Notes: generated from the letters alone by a model not told the origin. Numbered from the stretch's first letter, positions 21,838 through 30,175 are shown. The stretch is DNA of 35,060 nucleotides from a virus (IMGVR_UViG_3300025889_000434:1-35060), one strand, 5' to 3'. Program-made: numbers and translations.

Positions 21838-22245
21838 CTAGTCTTCTAGTGGGCCTCCTAAAATCCACGCATCACATGTTCTAGATCCTGCACACTTAAA
21901 ATCATATAATTCACAATATCCTAAATCAGCAAGATTTATAATATCTTTTGCATCTTCCATTTCTGATGCTAAGCCTAATTGTATACAGTTAAGCATTTCT
22001 TCTTTTTTTATAAATGCTGAACAATTTGAACATCTCATTGTTTTTGCTATATCAACAGATGTTTTAAATTGATTTGCTTTTTTCTGCCAATATGTTTCAT
22101 CTTCAATATCTGGATTTGCGGGTCCATAATTTGCCGTATCAATACATTTTTGTCTATTTTCTAAATTTAATTTCACATTTTGTGTTGGTTCTGGACAACC
22201 TAAAAAAGCAGCATTTGCTTTTATCAGTAATTTATGATTTTTCAT
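21838..22245 (-). CDS. Cysteine-rich protein (135 aa), probable metal or Fe-S binding
   Basis: The C-terminal half holds a regular set of cysteines: MRCSNCSAF, then MLNCIQLG, then GYCELYDFKCAGSRTCDAWI. The final FKCAGSRTCDAW resembles high-potential iron-sulfur-type clusters, and similar Cys patterns occur in proteins of the structural regions of aquatic phages. Binding of an Fe-S cluster or zinc is an inference from the pattern. It lies immediately downstream of the large head-associated protein. GGGAT precedes the ATG. Confidence 0.68.
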   Translation of the reverse strand: MKNHKLLIKANAAFLGCPEPTQNVKLNLENRQKCIDTANYGPANPDIEDETYWQKKANQFKTSVDIAKTMRCSNCSAFIKKEEMLNCIQLGLASEMEDAKDIINLADLGYCELYDFKCAGSRTCDAWILGGPLED

Positions 22246-22248
22246 TAT

Positions 22249-23436
22249 TTATCCCGTATAATCTGTTACTGATTTTTTAGATTCCCACATTTTACAAGAC
22301 CAATATCTTGCTTTATATTTTGGTCCGGGATTATCACAATTGTGTCGTGCCCTGAAATTTCTTCTGCGATCCGGGTCATCACGCTTAATTTCCATATTTG
22401 GATCACCAAATCGTACAATCACAACATTACCACTTTCATTTCTGGTATATACTGCGAATTTTTTTGGTCCTTTTGGTGTACGAAATGGTTTATTTAGAGT
22501 TACTTTTTTACCTTGATATTCCGCAGATTTACTTTTATCAGAATACATCATATAATCAAATGCTGATTGTAAATGCGCATCAGCTTTTGAGAGACTATCT
22601 TGGACCCATGCTGGAACTTCATCACTATCTTTAATCATGTTATAAAGCTGATATGATTGATTCATCATCTTCTTTAATTGAGATTTTACCATACCACCTT
22701 CTTCACCGGAATCATCCGGCTCCATTTCCATTTCAAGATCTACTTCTTCTTCATCTTCATCATAGTTATAGTCTTCACGGAGAAGATAATCTGAATCATT
22801 TGGTATGATCATATTATTTCTAGTGACTTTTTCTGCTTCCCACTCTGACTCAGCCTGGTCACATTCGTCACATAGTTCTGCTTCAGAGGCCGCACCCATA
22901 CAAATTGCTATTCTTTGTTTATACTCATATTCGCCCATTTTTGGATCTGACATGCATCTTGACATAAAGTCAGATTTTTGTTCGTCTTTTTTGCGCTTTG
23001 GAATTGGCATTTCTATAGCCTTTGATGATCTTGGATGACTTTTTGGTAATAAATCGTTGTCTTGTTTATAATTAGGATTTGAAGGTCTTCCATTCCTCAT
23101 AAGATAGAGAAATGCATTTACTCTTGCAATAGCCCAACCGTGTCTACTCATTTTTGGATGATGGCTGGTTGAGAATGCGCCAGCACCTCTACGATATACG
23201 GCTTTTAGCATACCGAGAGTTACTTTAGATCCTTTGTCTTTTCCATTATGTTCACTAACTAGTTTTTTTAACTGATCAGTAACTTCTTTACTGAAAGTAA
23301 TTTTGTTACTTGGATTTTCTGCGCTTTTCTTTGGATTCTTTTTAGACCCTTTTTTCTGATCCTTTTTTGGTGCTGGTGTTTTTCTAGGATCATTCTTTTT
23401 TGGTTTGCCGTATTGTAAGCCTTCTGAATCTAACAT
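22249..23436 (-). CDS. Putative head-associated protein (395 aa)
   Basis: A modular protein. A basic low-complexity N-terminus (KKNPKK repeats) is followed by a folded unit at about 45-110 with VTLGMLKAVYRRGAGAFSTS and HGWAIARVNAFL, a short domain found in many phage proteins. A stretch with SRCMSDPKMGEYEYKQRIAIC comes next, then an acidic hinge, and finally a C-terminal unit ending RARHNCDNPGPKYKARYWSC. The last unit recurs in head or prohead-associated proteins of marine and freshwater phages. No protease active site is visible. A structural or assembly role is likely but not proven. Confidence 0.68.
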   Translation of the reverse strand: MLDSEGLQYGKPKKNDPRKTPAPKKDQKKGSKKNPKKSAENPSNKITFSKEVTDQLKKLVSEHNGKDKGSKVTLGMLKAVYRRGAGAFSTSHHPKMSRHGWAIARVNAFLYLMRNGRPSNPNYKQDNDLLPKSHPRSSKAIEMPIPKRKKDEQKSDFMSRCMSDPKMGEYEYKQRIAICMGAASEAELCDECDQAESEWEAEKVTRNNMIIPNDSDYLLREDYNYDEDEEEVDLEMEMEPDDSGEEGGMVKSQLKKMMNQSYQLYNMIKDSDEVPAWVQDSLSKADAHLQSAFDYMMYSDKSKSAEYQGKKVTLNKPFRTPKGPKKFAVYTRNESGNVVIVRFGDPNMEIKRDDPDRRRNFRARHNCDNPGPKYKARYWSCKMWESKKSVTDYTG

Positions 23437-23438
23437 AA

Positions 23439-23528
23439 TTAATCCATTGAAAACATGTTGCCATTATCTTGAAAATCTGAGAATGATTCATCCCAGAATG
23501 AAAAACTTGGCGCATTATTATAGAACAT
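23439..23528 (-). CDS. Small acidic peptide (29 aa)
   Basis: A short frame (MFYNNAPSFSFWDESFSDF and ten more residues) in the 99-base gap between two structural-type genes, with AGGTG upstream of the ATG. The sequence is rich in Phe, Asp and Ser and does not look random. It could be a small virion or assembly peptide. Support is limited to position, ribosome site and fit into the gap. Confidence 0.4.
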   Translation of the reverse strand: MFYNNAPSFSFWDESFSDFQDNGNMFSMD

Positions 23529-23535
23529 ATCGCAC

Positions 23536-23814
23536 CTATATAATTACAAATGATGCTGATTGACTACCAGATGCTGCTACACCATATACTTCTGATGGTG
23601 TTAAAACAGGTAGAACAACCTGTTCACCAGCAGCTAGTTCAAAACCAGTAGAAGAAGTAACCCCAGACTCACCAACATAAATTTTTGCAGTATTTGCACC
23701 AGCGGCTTTTACTAAAATACCTCTACGACAATCTACCGTAGATGATGTTAGTTGTACAGCAGTACCACCAATTGAACTTTTACCACCAGTTTCCCACGTT
23801 TTAGGTGTAGCCAT
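23536..23814 (-). CDS. Putative head decoration / virion surface protein (92 aa)
   Basis: A small, beta-rich protein composed mostly of Ala, Gly, Ser, Thr and Val: SSIGGTAVQLTSS, GILVKAAGANTAKIYVGE, GEQVVLPVLTPSEVYGVA. This alternating pattern is typical of small phage decoration or head-fibre base proteins, in which strands IYVGESGVTSSTGF and QVVLP pack as a sandwich. There is no signal peptide or catalytic motif. GGAG lies upstream of the ATG. The call is from pattern and neighbourhood. Confidence 0.65.
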   Translation of the reverse strand: MATPKTWETGGKSSIGGTAVQLTSSTVDCRRGILVKAAGANTAKIYVGESGVTSSTGFELAAGEQVVLPVLTPSEVYGVAASGSQSASFVII

Positions 23815-23817
23815 GTT

Positions 23818-24897
23818 TTACTCCGTGATTTCTTTTAATAGTTGAACTATAGTTTGTGCTGAATTAGACCAAGTAAACTTTTTAGCAGTTTCTATTCCAG
23901 CAGTATTTTGTTGTAAGTTGTTTTCTTGTTTAAGTTTATGTACAGTTTTCATATATTCTGCAATTTGATCAATATGTGCATCATCAATACAATACCAATC
24001 ACCCTGTCCATTAAAAAATTGTCCATCAAATGCTAACTCCATGTCTTCTAGTTCTATCAACATGGAGTTTTCTGTTGTGCAAAATTCTGTGTGTGCTGTA
24101 ACATTTGTTGTAATAACGGGTTTTCCACAAGACATCATTTCCAAAAGTTCGAGATTCCATCCCTCAGCCCTTGCTGGAAATACGCCACAATCCATATCCT
24201 TCATTACATTATACACCTGTTCTTGAATATCTAACCGCTTTCCTATCTTTATTTTAGAACCAAGTTCGGAATTGATATAAAAATCGCACCATTCTTTATG
24301 TTGGTGTGGTCTTATGAAGAAATTTGTTGTAAATAGCACCAGTTCAACATCATCATCTATAGTAAAAGCGCGATTAAATGCCTCGCCAATAATATCATGT
24401 CCTTTACGAACCTCCCATTTTCCAAAATTTACAAATCTAGTTTTACCATCATTTAGAAAATTTGACCCTTTAAATATACCCCTATCAACACCTAGTGGCA
24501 CAACATGAACACTTTCCTCTTTTCTGTCCACATTTTCTAAAATAATATTTTTTGCCCATTTTGATGTGACAAATAAATGGTCTGGGTATTCTAGATTATG
24601 TTTTTCTAAATCATTAAATTTGTTCAATTCAAATATTGGAAAACCAATACTTGGACCTTTACCAGTAAAACCTGCCATATCAAACTGATGCCAAATTTTC
24701 AGGCAAGGCGCATTGTGATGGAATGTTAAACCAAATTGTCTAGAATCACCATTGATATATTCAAATCTTTCTTCTGCATTAAAGTCTCTAATGCACTGCG
24801 CTTTGACATCTATTAGCTTGTTTAACTCCTCATAAAGGAAACAACCAACATATCCGTAGGACATTTTATTAAATGGGGCGATTAGATTAAGTTGCAT
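23818..24897 (-). CDS. Glycosyltransferase, GT4/GT-B type
   Basis: A 359-residue GT-B fold enzyme with an N-terminal acceptor half, a linker with HVVPLGVDRGIF, and the donor-binding half beginning RFVNFGKWEVRKGHDI. The GT4 signature EGWNLELLEMMSCGKPVI carries the E-x7-E-type pair that contacts the sugar nucleotide. It transfers a sugar from a nucleotide donor to an unknown acceptor. It is the last gene of a five-gene sugar cassette and overlaps the cytidylyltransferase-like gene. Targets could be virion proteins or the host surface. Confidence 0.85.
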   Translation of the reverse strand: MQLNLIAPFNKMSYGYVGCFLYEELNKLIDVKAQCIRDFNAEERFEYINGDSRQFGLTFHHNAPCLKIWHQFDMAGFTGKGPSIGFPIFELNKFNDLEKHNLEYPDHLFVTSKWAKNIILENVDRKEESVHVVPLGVDRGIFKGSNFLNDGKTRFVNFGKWEVRKGHDIIGEAFNRAFTIDDDVELVLFTTNFFIRPHQHKEWCDFYINSELGSKIKIGKRLDIQEQVYNVMKDMDCGVFPARAEGWNLELLEMMSCGKPVITTNVTAHTEFCTTENSMLIELEDMELAFDGQFFNGQGDWYCIDDAHIDQIAEYMKTVHKLKQENNLQQNTAGIETAKKFTWSNSAQTIVQLLKEITE

Positions 24898-25309
24898 TTT
24901 TGATCCTAGAAATTATTTCTGATGTAGAGATTCCATCTGTATATTTTAAATATAGAAATTCTATTCCATTCTTTTCAGTAAATTCTATGTCGATATTTAA
25001 TTGTTCTGCTAGAGATTCGCCTGTCCAATCTGATCCATGTACTATATATTTTGGTTTTATAATTTCAATATAATTTCTTTGTAATTCATGTGATTCTACA
25101 ATAAATGCCATATCTACATATTTGCACGCTGAAACTAGTTCCAATCTTTCAATTTCTGATAGTATTGGTTTTCTTTTATAAGATACCGCAAAGTCATCAC
25201 TATTTACGGCGACTATTAATTTATCACATTGTTTTTTTGTATTCTTAAAAATTCTTACATGACCATTATGAAAAAGGTCAAATGTTCCACCGACATATGC
25301 TTTTATCAT
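24887..25309 (-). CDS. Cytidylyltransferase-like nucleotidyltransferase (TagD/RfaE-type)
   Basis: A 140-residue enzyme with GGTFDLFHNGH at residues 7-17, where His14 and His17 form the HxGH-type catalytic site, and the C-terminal ISTSEII that closes over the nucleotide. Length and motifs match glycerol-3-phosphate cytidylyltransferase and the ADP-heptose synthase C domain. The product would be an activated alcohol or sugar phosphate such as CDP-glycerol; the substrate cannot be decided here. It probably supplies donors to the neighbouring transferases. Starts overlap on both sides (ATGA type). Confidence 0.84.
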   Translation of the reverse strand: MIKAYVGGTFDLFHNGHVRIFKNTKKQCDKLIVAVNSDDFAVSYKRKPILSEIERLELVSACKYVDMAFIVESHELQRNYIEIIKPKYIVHGSDWTGESLAEQLNIDIEFTEKNGIEFLYLKYTDGISTSEIISRIKNAT

Positions 25310-26253
25310 AATCCAAGATCCTGCATGTATGAATCTAATATTTTTTTAATCGCAAATTGCTTTTCTTCATCTGGTATTTTAGTTTTGGACTGTATAGTTG
25401 TTGTGAGTTTAGAATTATCACCAGATAATGTTTGAAAATCAGTTCCTTTTGGGTGTATCATTCTTGCTTGAAATACTGGATGCGCAAAGAATTTTGTAGC
25501 CCATTTCTGACTAACAACACTTGCTAGTACATATTCTGGACCAATTGGATCATTCATTAATTTTCTTGCAATAATTCGTCGTGGCAATTCTTTCTGTAAT
25601 TCAATAAAATCTTCAACTGCATTTGAACCAAACATAAAGTCACATATAAATAGTCTTTGTGAGTCTGTATAGTATCCACACTGTTCTTTATGATTAGTTA
25701 GTGTCATAGATCTTATGAACAATGTTCTCATTGTTGCATATTCAAATCTATCTGGATTTATACTATTTTTATATGTATTTATAAAATTATTCTTAAAGTT
25801 TGGATGTATAATTAAGTCGGGTCTACACCTTAATACAAAATCATATTTTGTTCCAGTTTCTTTAATATGATTTTCAAGAAGAATAGCCGTTTTTGATATT
25901 GAAGAAAATTGAGATAAATACGAAAAAAAAGATTGTAAGGTAGGCTCTTTATAACCTAATGAATTATATAAAAAATTATCAAAAGTTTCTCTAACAGTAT
26001 TTGAATATTTTTCATAGTTTTCAACATTTATTTTTTTAGGACTATATAATCTATTAGATATATCATATATGATATTTTCATCTATATTTCTTTGTAAATT
26101 CATCCATTCTGTTATTGGCCTTATTGACAATGTATCCCAGAAATGACAGAAATAATCAGTATCAAATGCTGACATCGCCTCTTGTATAAATGGCGCACAA
26201 TAATTCAACATTCTTGGTTGGCCACTTAATAAAACGGCCATTTTTAGTTTCAT
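25306..26253 (-). CDS. SGQPR-motif protein, probable glycan-related transferase (315 aa)
   Basis: The protein begins AVLLSGQPRM and later has YDFVLRCRPDLII, two features shared by a family of uncharacterised bacterial and phage proteins found in polysaccharide loci and often labelled glycosyltransferase-like. The DFVLRCRPD segment may play the part of the acidic metal site of GT-A enzymes. Activity is unproven. Its context among glycosyltransferases, a sulfotransferase and a nucleotidyltransferase supports a role in building or modifying a glycan. Confidence 0.65.
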   Translation of the reverse strand: MKLKMAVLLSGQPRMLNYCAPFIQEAMSAFDTDYFCHFWDTLSIRPITEWMNLQRNIDENIIYDISNRLYSPKKINVENYEKYSNTVRETFDNFLYNSLGYKEPTLQSFFSYLSQFSSISKTAILLENHIKETGTKYDFVLRCRPDLIIHPNFKNNFINTYKNSINPDRFEYATMRTLFIRSMTLTNHKEQCGYYTDSQRLFICDFMFGSNAVEDFIELQKELPRRIIARKLMNDPIGPEYVLASVVSQKWATKFFAHPVFQARMIHPKGTDFQTLSGDNSKLTTTIQSKTKIPDEEKQFAIKKILDSYMQDLGL

Positions 26254-26906
26254 ATGAATGTCTCTACATCTAAATGTGCAACATCACTATAGTTTTGTAT
26301 TAAACTACTCATACTTGTTCTAATTCGCTTTTGTTTTTTAAACTGTATATCAAATCTTGGTATTGATAAATAATCTGATATTTTATTTATATTCTGCTGC
26401 ATATCATCTTCATAATATACAACTAATGGATCATAATCTTCAATTGCTGTTTTTTCTTCCTTAATTTTTCTCTTAATAGCATTTTCTGTTTTTTCAACAT
26501 CTATATTTATAGTTTCATAAAATGGATCTGTTGATATCCACTTATTTGTTGCAACCGCAACCTCATGAGACGCCTGCATCTCCAGCTTATTTCTTCGTGA
26601 AATAAGAATTACTTTTATGGTTTTTAAATATTCTGCAACATTATTTTTTAAATGACAGAATAATATTTTATATCCATCATATTTTTTATGTGCTAATTCA
26701 CAATATTTAGAATCGCACATTTTTAAATATATATCTTGTGGTATTTTAGTGCAGTTTGGTATATCAAAATCAAATATAGATGTATCTATTCCAGCATAAT
26801 AATAATTTAATATTTCTTGGTACATCTTAATATCTGGATTTTGTTTTAAAGTATTAATCAATACTGTTGTGCCAGATCGACCATGCCCCAATACTATAAA
26901 TTTCAT
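26250..26906 (-). CDS. PAPS-dependent sulfotransferase
   Basis: A 218-residue enzyme with the 5'-phosphosulfate loop GHGRSGTT at residues 7-14 and the later VILISRRNKLEMQASH, which fits the 3'-phosphate loop (Arg and Ser/Asn contacts) of the sulfotransferase fold. It would move sulfate from PAPS to a sugar hydroxyl or similar group. No PAPS synthesis gene is visible, so the donor must come from the host. Within a cassette of glycosyltransferases it probably decorates a glycan. Confidence 0.78.
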   Translation of the reverse strand: MKFIVLGHGRSGTTVLINTLKQNPDIKMYQEILNYYYAGIDTSIFDFDIPNCTKIPQDIYLKMCDSKYCELAHKKYDGYKILFCHLKNNVAEYLKTIKVILISRRNKLEMQASHEVAVATNKWISTDPFYETINIDVEKTENAIKRKIKEEKTAIEDYDPLVVYYEDDMQQNINKISDYLSIPRFDIQFKKQKRIRTSMSSLIQNYSDVAHLDVETFI

Positions 26907-27883
26907 GATCTAGCCTCTATAAAATCAATGATAGCTTCATAGTATCTACTTAAACAAAGAGTGTAAACCCGTGTAATTTCACGAATTTGTAATTTATCTT
27001 TCTTGTCTTTGTTTAAATTATAGATATGTTGTATTTCACCACCAAACATCTTATGTTTTAAGATAGTATTTGTAATAAGTGTTTCAATATCATTTCTATC
27101 AACTGGTGGATAAATAGATGAAAAATCTCTTTTTAAAGCGGTTTTACAATCAGCTAGACCCTGACCATAAAATCTATCCAACATATACTCTTCAGTTAAT
27201 CTAAATTCAGGAATAATATGATCTAATTTTGGTCTTGATGAAAATAGAACTTTTACTTTGTTAAACCTGCATTTATTAATTAATTCAAACTCATCGTTTG
27301 GTGCCAATATTTTTTTTCCAACATAACCATCTGTCACATCAAATCCACCAATTTTATCAAATACCATCTTTTGTATAGACATATTTGCAGATACAAGGTA
27401 CTTGTTTTGATCAGAAGTAATATCAATTATTACATCATCAACATAACTTGTTGATAAATCAAGTTTTGCTAACATGTGTTCAAAAATATCACACATCCAT
27501 ATCGGAGGTTGTTTTTGGAACAACAGGGATACTTTTCCACCGAGTAAACAAAGGTGTTGTTTGTGTATTTTTAAATGTTGTTCTAAGCAATCTTCTTCAA
27601 AAAGACAATCATCATCTGTAAATACTAATATATTACCGGTTGCTATTTCTGCGCCAGTGTTTCTAGCAAGATTAGCTCCCGGTTTTTTATTTGAGACATA
27701 TGTAAAACCAAAATAATCTTCTACAATATCTTCTGTTCCATCAGCAAATTTTCCATTTTCTACAACAATTACTTCATGTGGAAGTATTGTTTGTGTAGAT
27801 ATAGATCCAAGTGTTCTTTTTAACATTTCTGGATCTGGATTATATGCTGGAATTATAACAGAAATTGTTTCTGGTCTAATCAT
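26903..27883 (-). CDS. Glycosyltransferase family 2 (GT-A)
   Basis: A 326-residue GT2 enzyme. The N-terminal strand TISVIIPAYNPD, the nucleotide-binding RNTGAEIATGNILVF and the metal-binding FTDDDCLF are the standard GT2 landmarks. The C-terminal half is less typical and probably binds the acceptor. No transmembrane segment is visible, so it is a soluble transferase. It is the first gene of the sugar cassette, coupled to the upstream gene by an 8-base overlap (ATGATTAG). Confidence 0.87.
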   Translation of the reverse strand: MIRPETISVIIPAYNPDPEMLKRTLGSISTQTILPHEVIVVENGKFADGTEDIVEDYFGFTYVSNKKPGANLARNTGAEIATGNILVFTDDDCLFEEDCLEQHLKIHKQHLCLLGGKVSLLFQKQPPIWMCDIFEHMLAKLDLSTSYVDDVIIDITSDQNKYLVSANMSIQKMVFDKIGGFDVTDGYVGKKILAPNDEFELINKCRFNKVKVLFSSRPKLDHIIPEFRLTEEYMLDRFYGQGLADCKTALKRDFSSIYPPVDRNDIETLITNTILKHKMFGGEIQHIYNLNKDKKDKLQIREITRVYTLCLSRYYEAIIDFIEARS

Positions 27884-28166
27884 AATCTGGCATTAGTCCT
27901 AGTTCTGCTAAATGCGAGCAAATCAATAACATAACATCGTTTGGTGAGTCTGTAATTTCACCATCTAATTCTACTTCATTAAATGGGCATTTTTCATAAA
28001 CTGACATAGATACTTCATGCGCTTTGTACAAATAATCATCGTTCTTCTTTTTGTCATAGTTTCTTAAATGACCAACAAAATGCACTGCCGCAGCCTGCAC
28101 GTTAGGATCATTATAGAAGTCTGTTAGTTCCTGTATATCCGCTTGATGTGGCTGAACCATATACAT
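27876..28166 (-). CDS. Hypothetical protein (96 aa)
   Basis: Unrecognised, acidic and helical in appearance (QELTDFYNDPNVQAAAVHFV, then YKAHEVSMSVYEKC). It starts 56 bases inside the 3' end of the deoxyribosyltransferase-like gene in another frame; an internal Met at residue 3 is an alternative start. Its 3' part is the only open frame in 27884-28110, which supports it. No motif is visible. Confidence 0.6.
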   Translation of the reverse strand: MYMVQPHQADIQELTDFYNDPNVQAAAVHFVGHLRNYDKKKNDDYLYKAHEVSMSVYEKCPFNEVELDGEITDSPNDVMLLICSHLAELGLMPDYD

Positions 28167-28701
28167 AGTCCATATCTAAAAATCTCCATCTGTTCATATG
28201 ATCTACTACTTTAGCAGTATCAACAAATTCCAGATAGTTTGTCATGTCTGTCCAATCTGAAAACATCATCTGGTGTGGAACAACACCAAACATCCAATTA
28301 GGAATATTACTTTTACCTTGCTTACATACGACCAGAATTGGTTTCTTCTGAGAACAAGCCTCAAAAGCCTCGTGGTATGAACCACACATATGACTGTCAA
28401 GATCTAAGTATAAAATTAAAAAATGCGCAATATCGACCATCCTCAAGTCAACAGCGCAAATTGGTTTCATAATAGATTGTATCTGAGCAAAGTACCCAAG
28501 TTCTTTTAAATTCTGGATAGTTTCTCTAGTTTTTTCATTTTCGACACCAAAAGAACATGCTTTATCACACGGGTCTAAAATTCCAACTTGTTTTGATAAT
28601 AGAAAAGGTTTTATATCGTCCCTCCATTGTGTTGCCTCTTCCCACTCTACTCTGTCCATTGGTCCGCTAAGATAGCACAGCATACCTTTTAGTCTATTCA
28701 T
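28111..28701 (-). CDS. Nucleoside 2-deoxyribosyltransferase-like protein
   Basis: A 196-residue protein with the features of the nucleoside 2-deoxyribosyltransferase / DUF4406 fold: MLCYLSGPMDRVEW at the start, a mid-sequence VDLRMVDIAHFLILYLDLDS (the Asp-rich nucleoside site), and GSYHEAFEA, where the Glu takes the place of the catalytic nucleophile. These enzymes exchange or hydrolyse the N-glycosidic bond of deoxynucleosides or their phosphates. It is encoded two genes downstream of a zinc deaminase, so both may act on modified or salvaged nucleotides. The start at 28701 overlaps the upstream stop by 8 bases. Confidence 0.72.
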   Translation of the reverse strand: MNRLKGMLCYLSGPMDRVEWEEATQWRDDIKPFLLSKQVGILDPCDKACSFGVENEKTRETIQNLKELGYFAQIQSIMKPICAVDLRMVDIAHFLILYLDLDSHMCGSYHEAFEACSQKKPILVVCKQGKSNIPNWMFGVVPHQMMFSDWTDMTNYLEFVDTAKVVDHMNRWRFLDMDYVYGSATSSGYTGTNRLL

Positions 28702-28942
28702 TAAATGTCCTCCGACATTCATCATAAACATCTTGTGTTGAGTAAATTTCTTCATCAGAATAAATCTGTGTTGGAAATCTATCCATTACAAATCCCCTCT
28801 GACTGACTATAAAAGATGGAGATAATGCAATGTCATATCTTTTAGATAGTCCATCATATAATGATCTAACACATGCTTTAAAAGGTTCTGTTGAAAGAAT
28901 TACTCTTTTTAAATTACCAGATTGTACATAATATTTATTCAT
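28694..28942 (-). CDS. Hypothetical protein (82 aa)
   Basis: Small alpha-beta protein beginning with a strand pair (KYYVQSGNLKRVILS) and a helix (PFKACVRSLYDGL), a layout seen in many uncharacterised small phage proteins. There is no catalytic motif. It overlaps the deaminase stop (ATGAATAA) and the start of the deoxyribosyltransferase-like gene, so the three are translated together. Confidence 0.65.
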   Translation of the reverse strand: MNKYYVQSGNLKRVILSTEPFKACVRSLYDGLSKRYDIALSPSFIVSQRGFVMDRFPTQIYSDEEIYSTQDVYDECRRTFNE

Positions 28943-29351
28943 TTACAATATCTCCATCTTTAGTAGACCACCAGACCTTTTTAATTCCAATAGCATCTAA
29001 TATTTGTTGACAATTTGTACACGGTTTACTTTCCCCAAGTTCACCATACTTATTTAATCTAAGAACAACCATAGAGAAACTGGAGTTAAGATGAACTTTC
29101 CCCCAACATTTACTTATTGCATCAGTTTCAGCATGAGCATAATTGTACTTTTTATATTTGTGTACATTAAACTTATTTGCTAGATAGAGAGTTTTTGCAT
29201 CGCGATTGTAAGGGCGATTCACCCCTATAGATATAAGCTGATTGCGCTTATAGATAAAAGCAAAATGATAAGGTCGCCACACACCTTTAGTATCATAGTG
29301 GTTGGGAAAAATATCATTAGCTATCTTCAGAGATTTCTGTAGAATTCTCAT
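28935..29351 (-). CDS. Zinc-dependent cytidine/deoxycytidylate deaminase family protein (second copy)
   Basis: A 138-residue deaminase-fold protein with HAE at 73-75 (HAETDAISK) and KPCTNC with Cys111 and Cys114, the complete zinc site. It is shorter than, and little like, the dCMP deaminase at 16114-16632, and lacks that enzyme's N-terminal strand pattern. It may use a different substrate (free nucleoside, modified base or RNA). It is followed by an unknown gene and a deoxyribosyltransferase-like gene, which hints at a nucleotide side pathway. Confidence 0.8.
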   Translation of the reverse strand: MRILQKSLKIANDIFPNHYDTKGVWRPYHFAFIYKRNQLISIGVNRPYNRDAKTLYLANKFNVHKYKKYNYAHAETDAISKCWGKVHLNSSFSMVVLRLNKYGELGESKPCTNCQQILDAIGIKKVWWSTKDGDIVNE

Positions 29352-29514
29352 TTCTAAATGGTTCTAACTTTTCTAAATTCTCAAGTTTAAGTCTCTCCAA
29401 TTCGCGTTGAATACTTCTTTCCTCTCTCAGAAGTCTTCTCTTAAATGAGAGTTTGCGCTGAGTTTTTAGCTGCCTCTGTTTCTTCTTTTTCTCTTCTTTT
29501 CTTTGCTTGCTCAT
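29317..29514 (-). CDS. Very basic small protein (65 aa)
   Basis: A highly charged frame, rich in Lys, Arg and Glu in its first 45 residues (SKQRKEEKKKKQRQLKTQ), probably one long helix. It overlaps the end of the multi-module DNA-binding gene by 74 bases and the deaminase start by 35, and is the only frame for 29352-29440. A nucleic-acid-binding role is possible. The low-complexity sequence makes the call uncertain. Confidence 0.45.
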   Translation of the reverse strand: MSKQRKEEKKKKQRQLKTQRKLSFKRRLLREERSIQRELERLKLENLEKLEPFRNENSTEISEDS

Positions 29515-30175
29515 TTTTCAGATCTGTTGTAAAGAATTGATTAGTGTTTATACCAAGAATTATACGATGTCTACGAACTGTTTTATCTGTTACTTTATGG
29601 TCGCTGTTTTTATTCCAGTATTCAGCAATCTGTTTTGGTGTTAGAGTTAAATTTAATTTTCTAATGACATCATGAAATAAATCCAGTTTTGCACCAGACA
29701 ATTTTTTAAAACTCTTTCTTTTTTCAATGAGATTCATTCTTGCTGCTTTTTTACTTACAGCACTAGAACTTTTACCAAGTTTTTTGCAGATTGTTTTTCT
29801 TGATACTTGATTTGAAATTGAGCGTTTAAGATAGGCTATTTCTTCCTCGGTCCACGGAGTTCTATCAACACCATCTGAACCAGTTAACCCAATTCTTGCC
29901 GCTTTATTTCTAATAGCAAAAAATGTCTTACCGGGAATTGAGACACTACGAATATCACCTCCGTATTTTTCATACTGATCTATCAACATTAATTCTTCAA
30001 TTCGCCTCCAATCTCTTCTTCTAGGGTAATCTGGGATTTTAACTCCAGATTTTTTCATTTTATATTTCATATTAAAAATTTTTGATTTACTAACCCCCAT
30101 CTTGTTAGCAAATTCTTCCAATGTCAAACCTGCATCAATAGCATCACAATATTCATTAAAGAAGTTCTTCATCAA
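29441..30175 (-). CDS. DNA-binding protein with several tandem helix-turn-helix / SANT-like modules (244 aa)
   Basis: The protein is a chain of DNA-binding-like units. An N-terminal HTH (LTLEEFANKMGVSKSKIFNM) comes first. A unit ending KTFFAIRNKAARIGL follows, then a second ending SSSAVSKKAARMNL that looks like a repeat of it and starts with the Myb/SANT-like WTEEEIAYLKR. A further HTH (LTPKQIAEYWN to TDKTVRRHR) and a Lys/Glu-rich tail complete it. It probably binds specific DNA, as a transcription regulator or an architectural protein. It has no nuclease motif, so a homing endonuclease is unlikely. Confidence 0.72.
   Translation of the reverse strand: MMKNFFNEYCDAIDAGLTLEEFANKMGVSKSKIFNMKYKMKKSGVKIPDYPRRRDWRRIEELMLIDQYEKYGGDIRSVSIPGKTFFAIRNKAARIGLTGSDGVDRTPWTEEEIAYLKRSISNQVSRKTICKKLGKSSSAVSKKAARMNLIEKRKSFKKLSGAKLDLFHDVIRKLNLTLTPKQIAEYWNKNSDHKVTDKTVRRHRIILGINTNQFFTTDLKNEQAKKRREKEETEAAKNSAQTLI

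Noticed and set aside
22249-23436. Head maturation protease
   Set aside because: Neighbouring sequence types often accompany prohead proteases, but no Ser-His-Asp/Glu protease motif is visible in the 395 residues.
8260-26520. T4-type late promoters (TATAAATA on the minus strand, for example near 8273, 25775, 26386 and 26505)
   Set aside because: These matches lie inside coding sequence in AT-rich DNA and are not placed before genes, so they are expected by chance.
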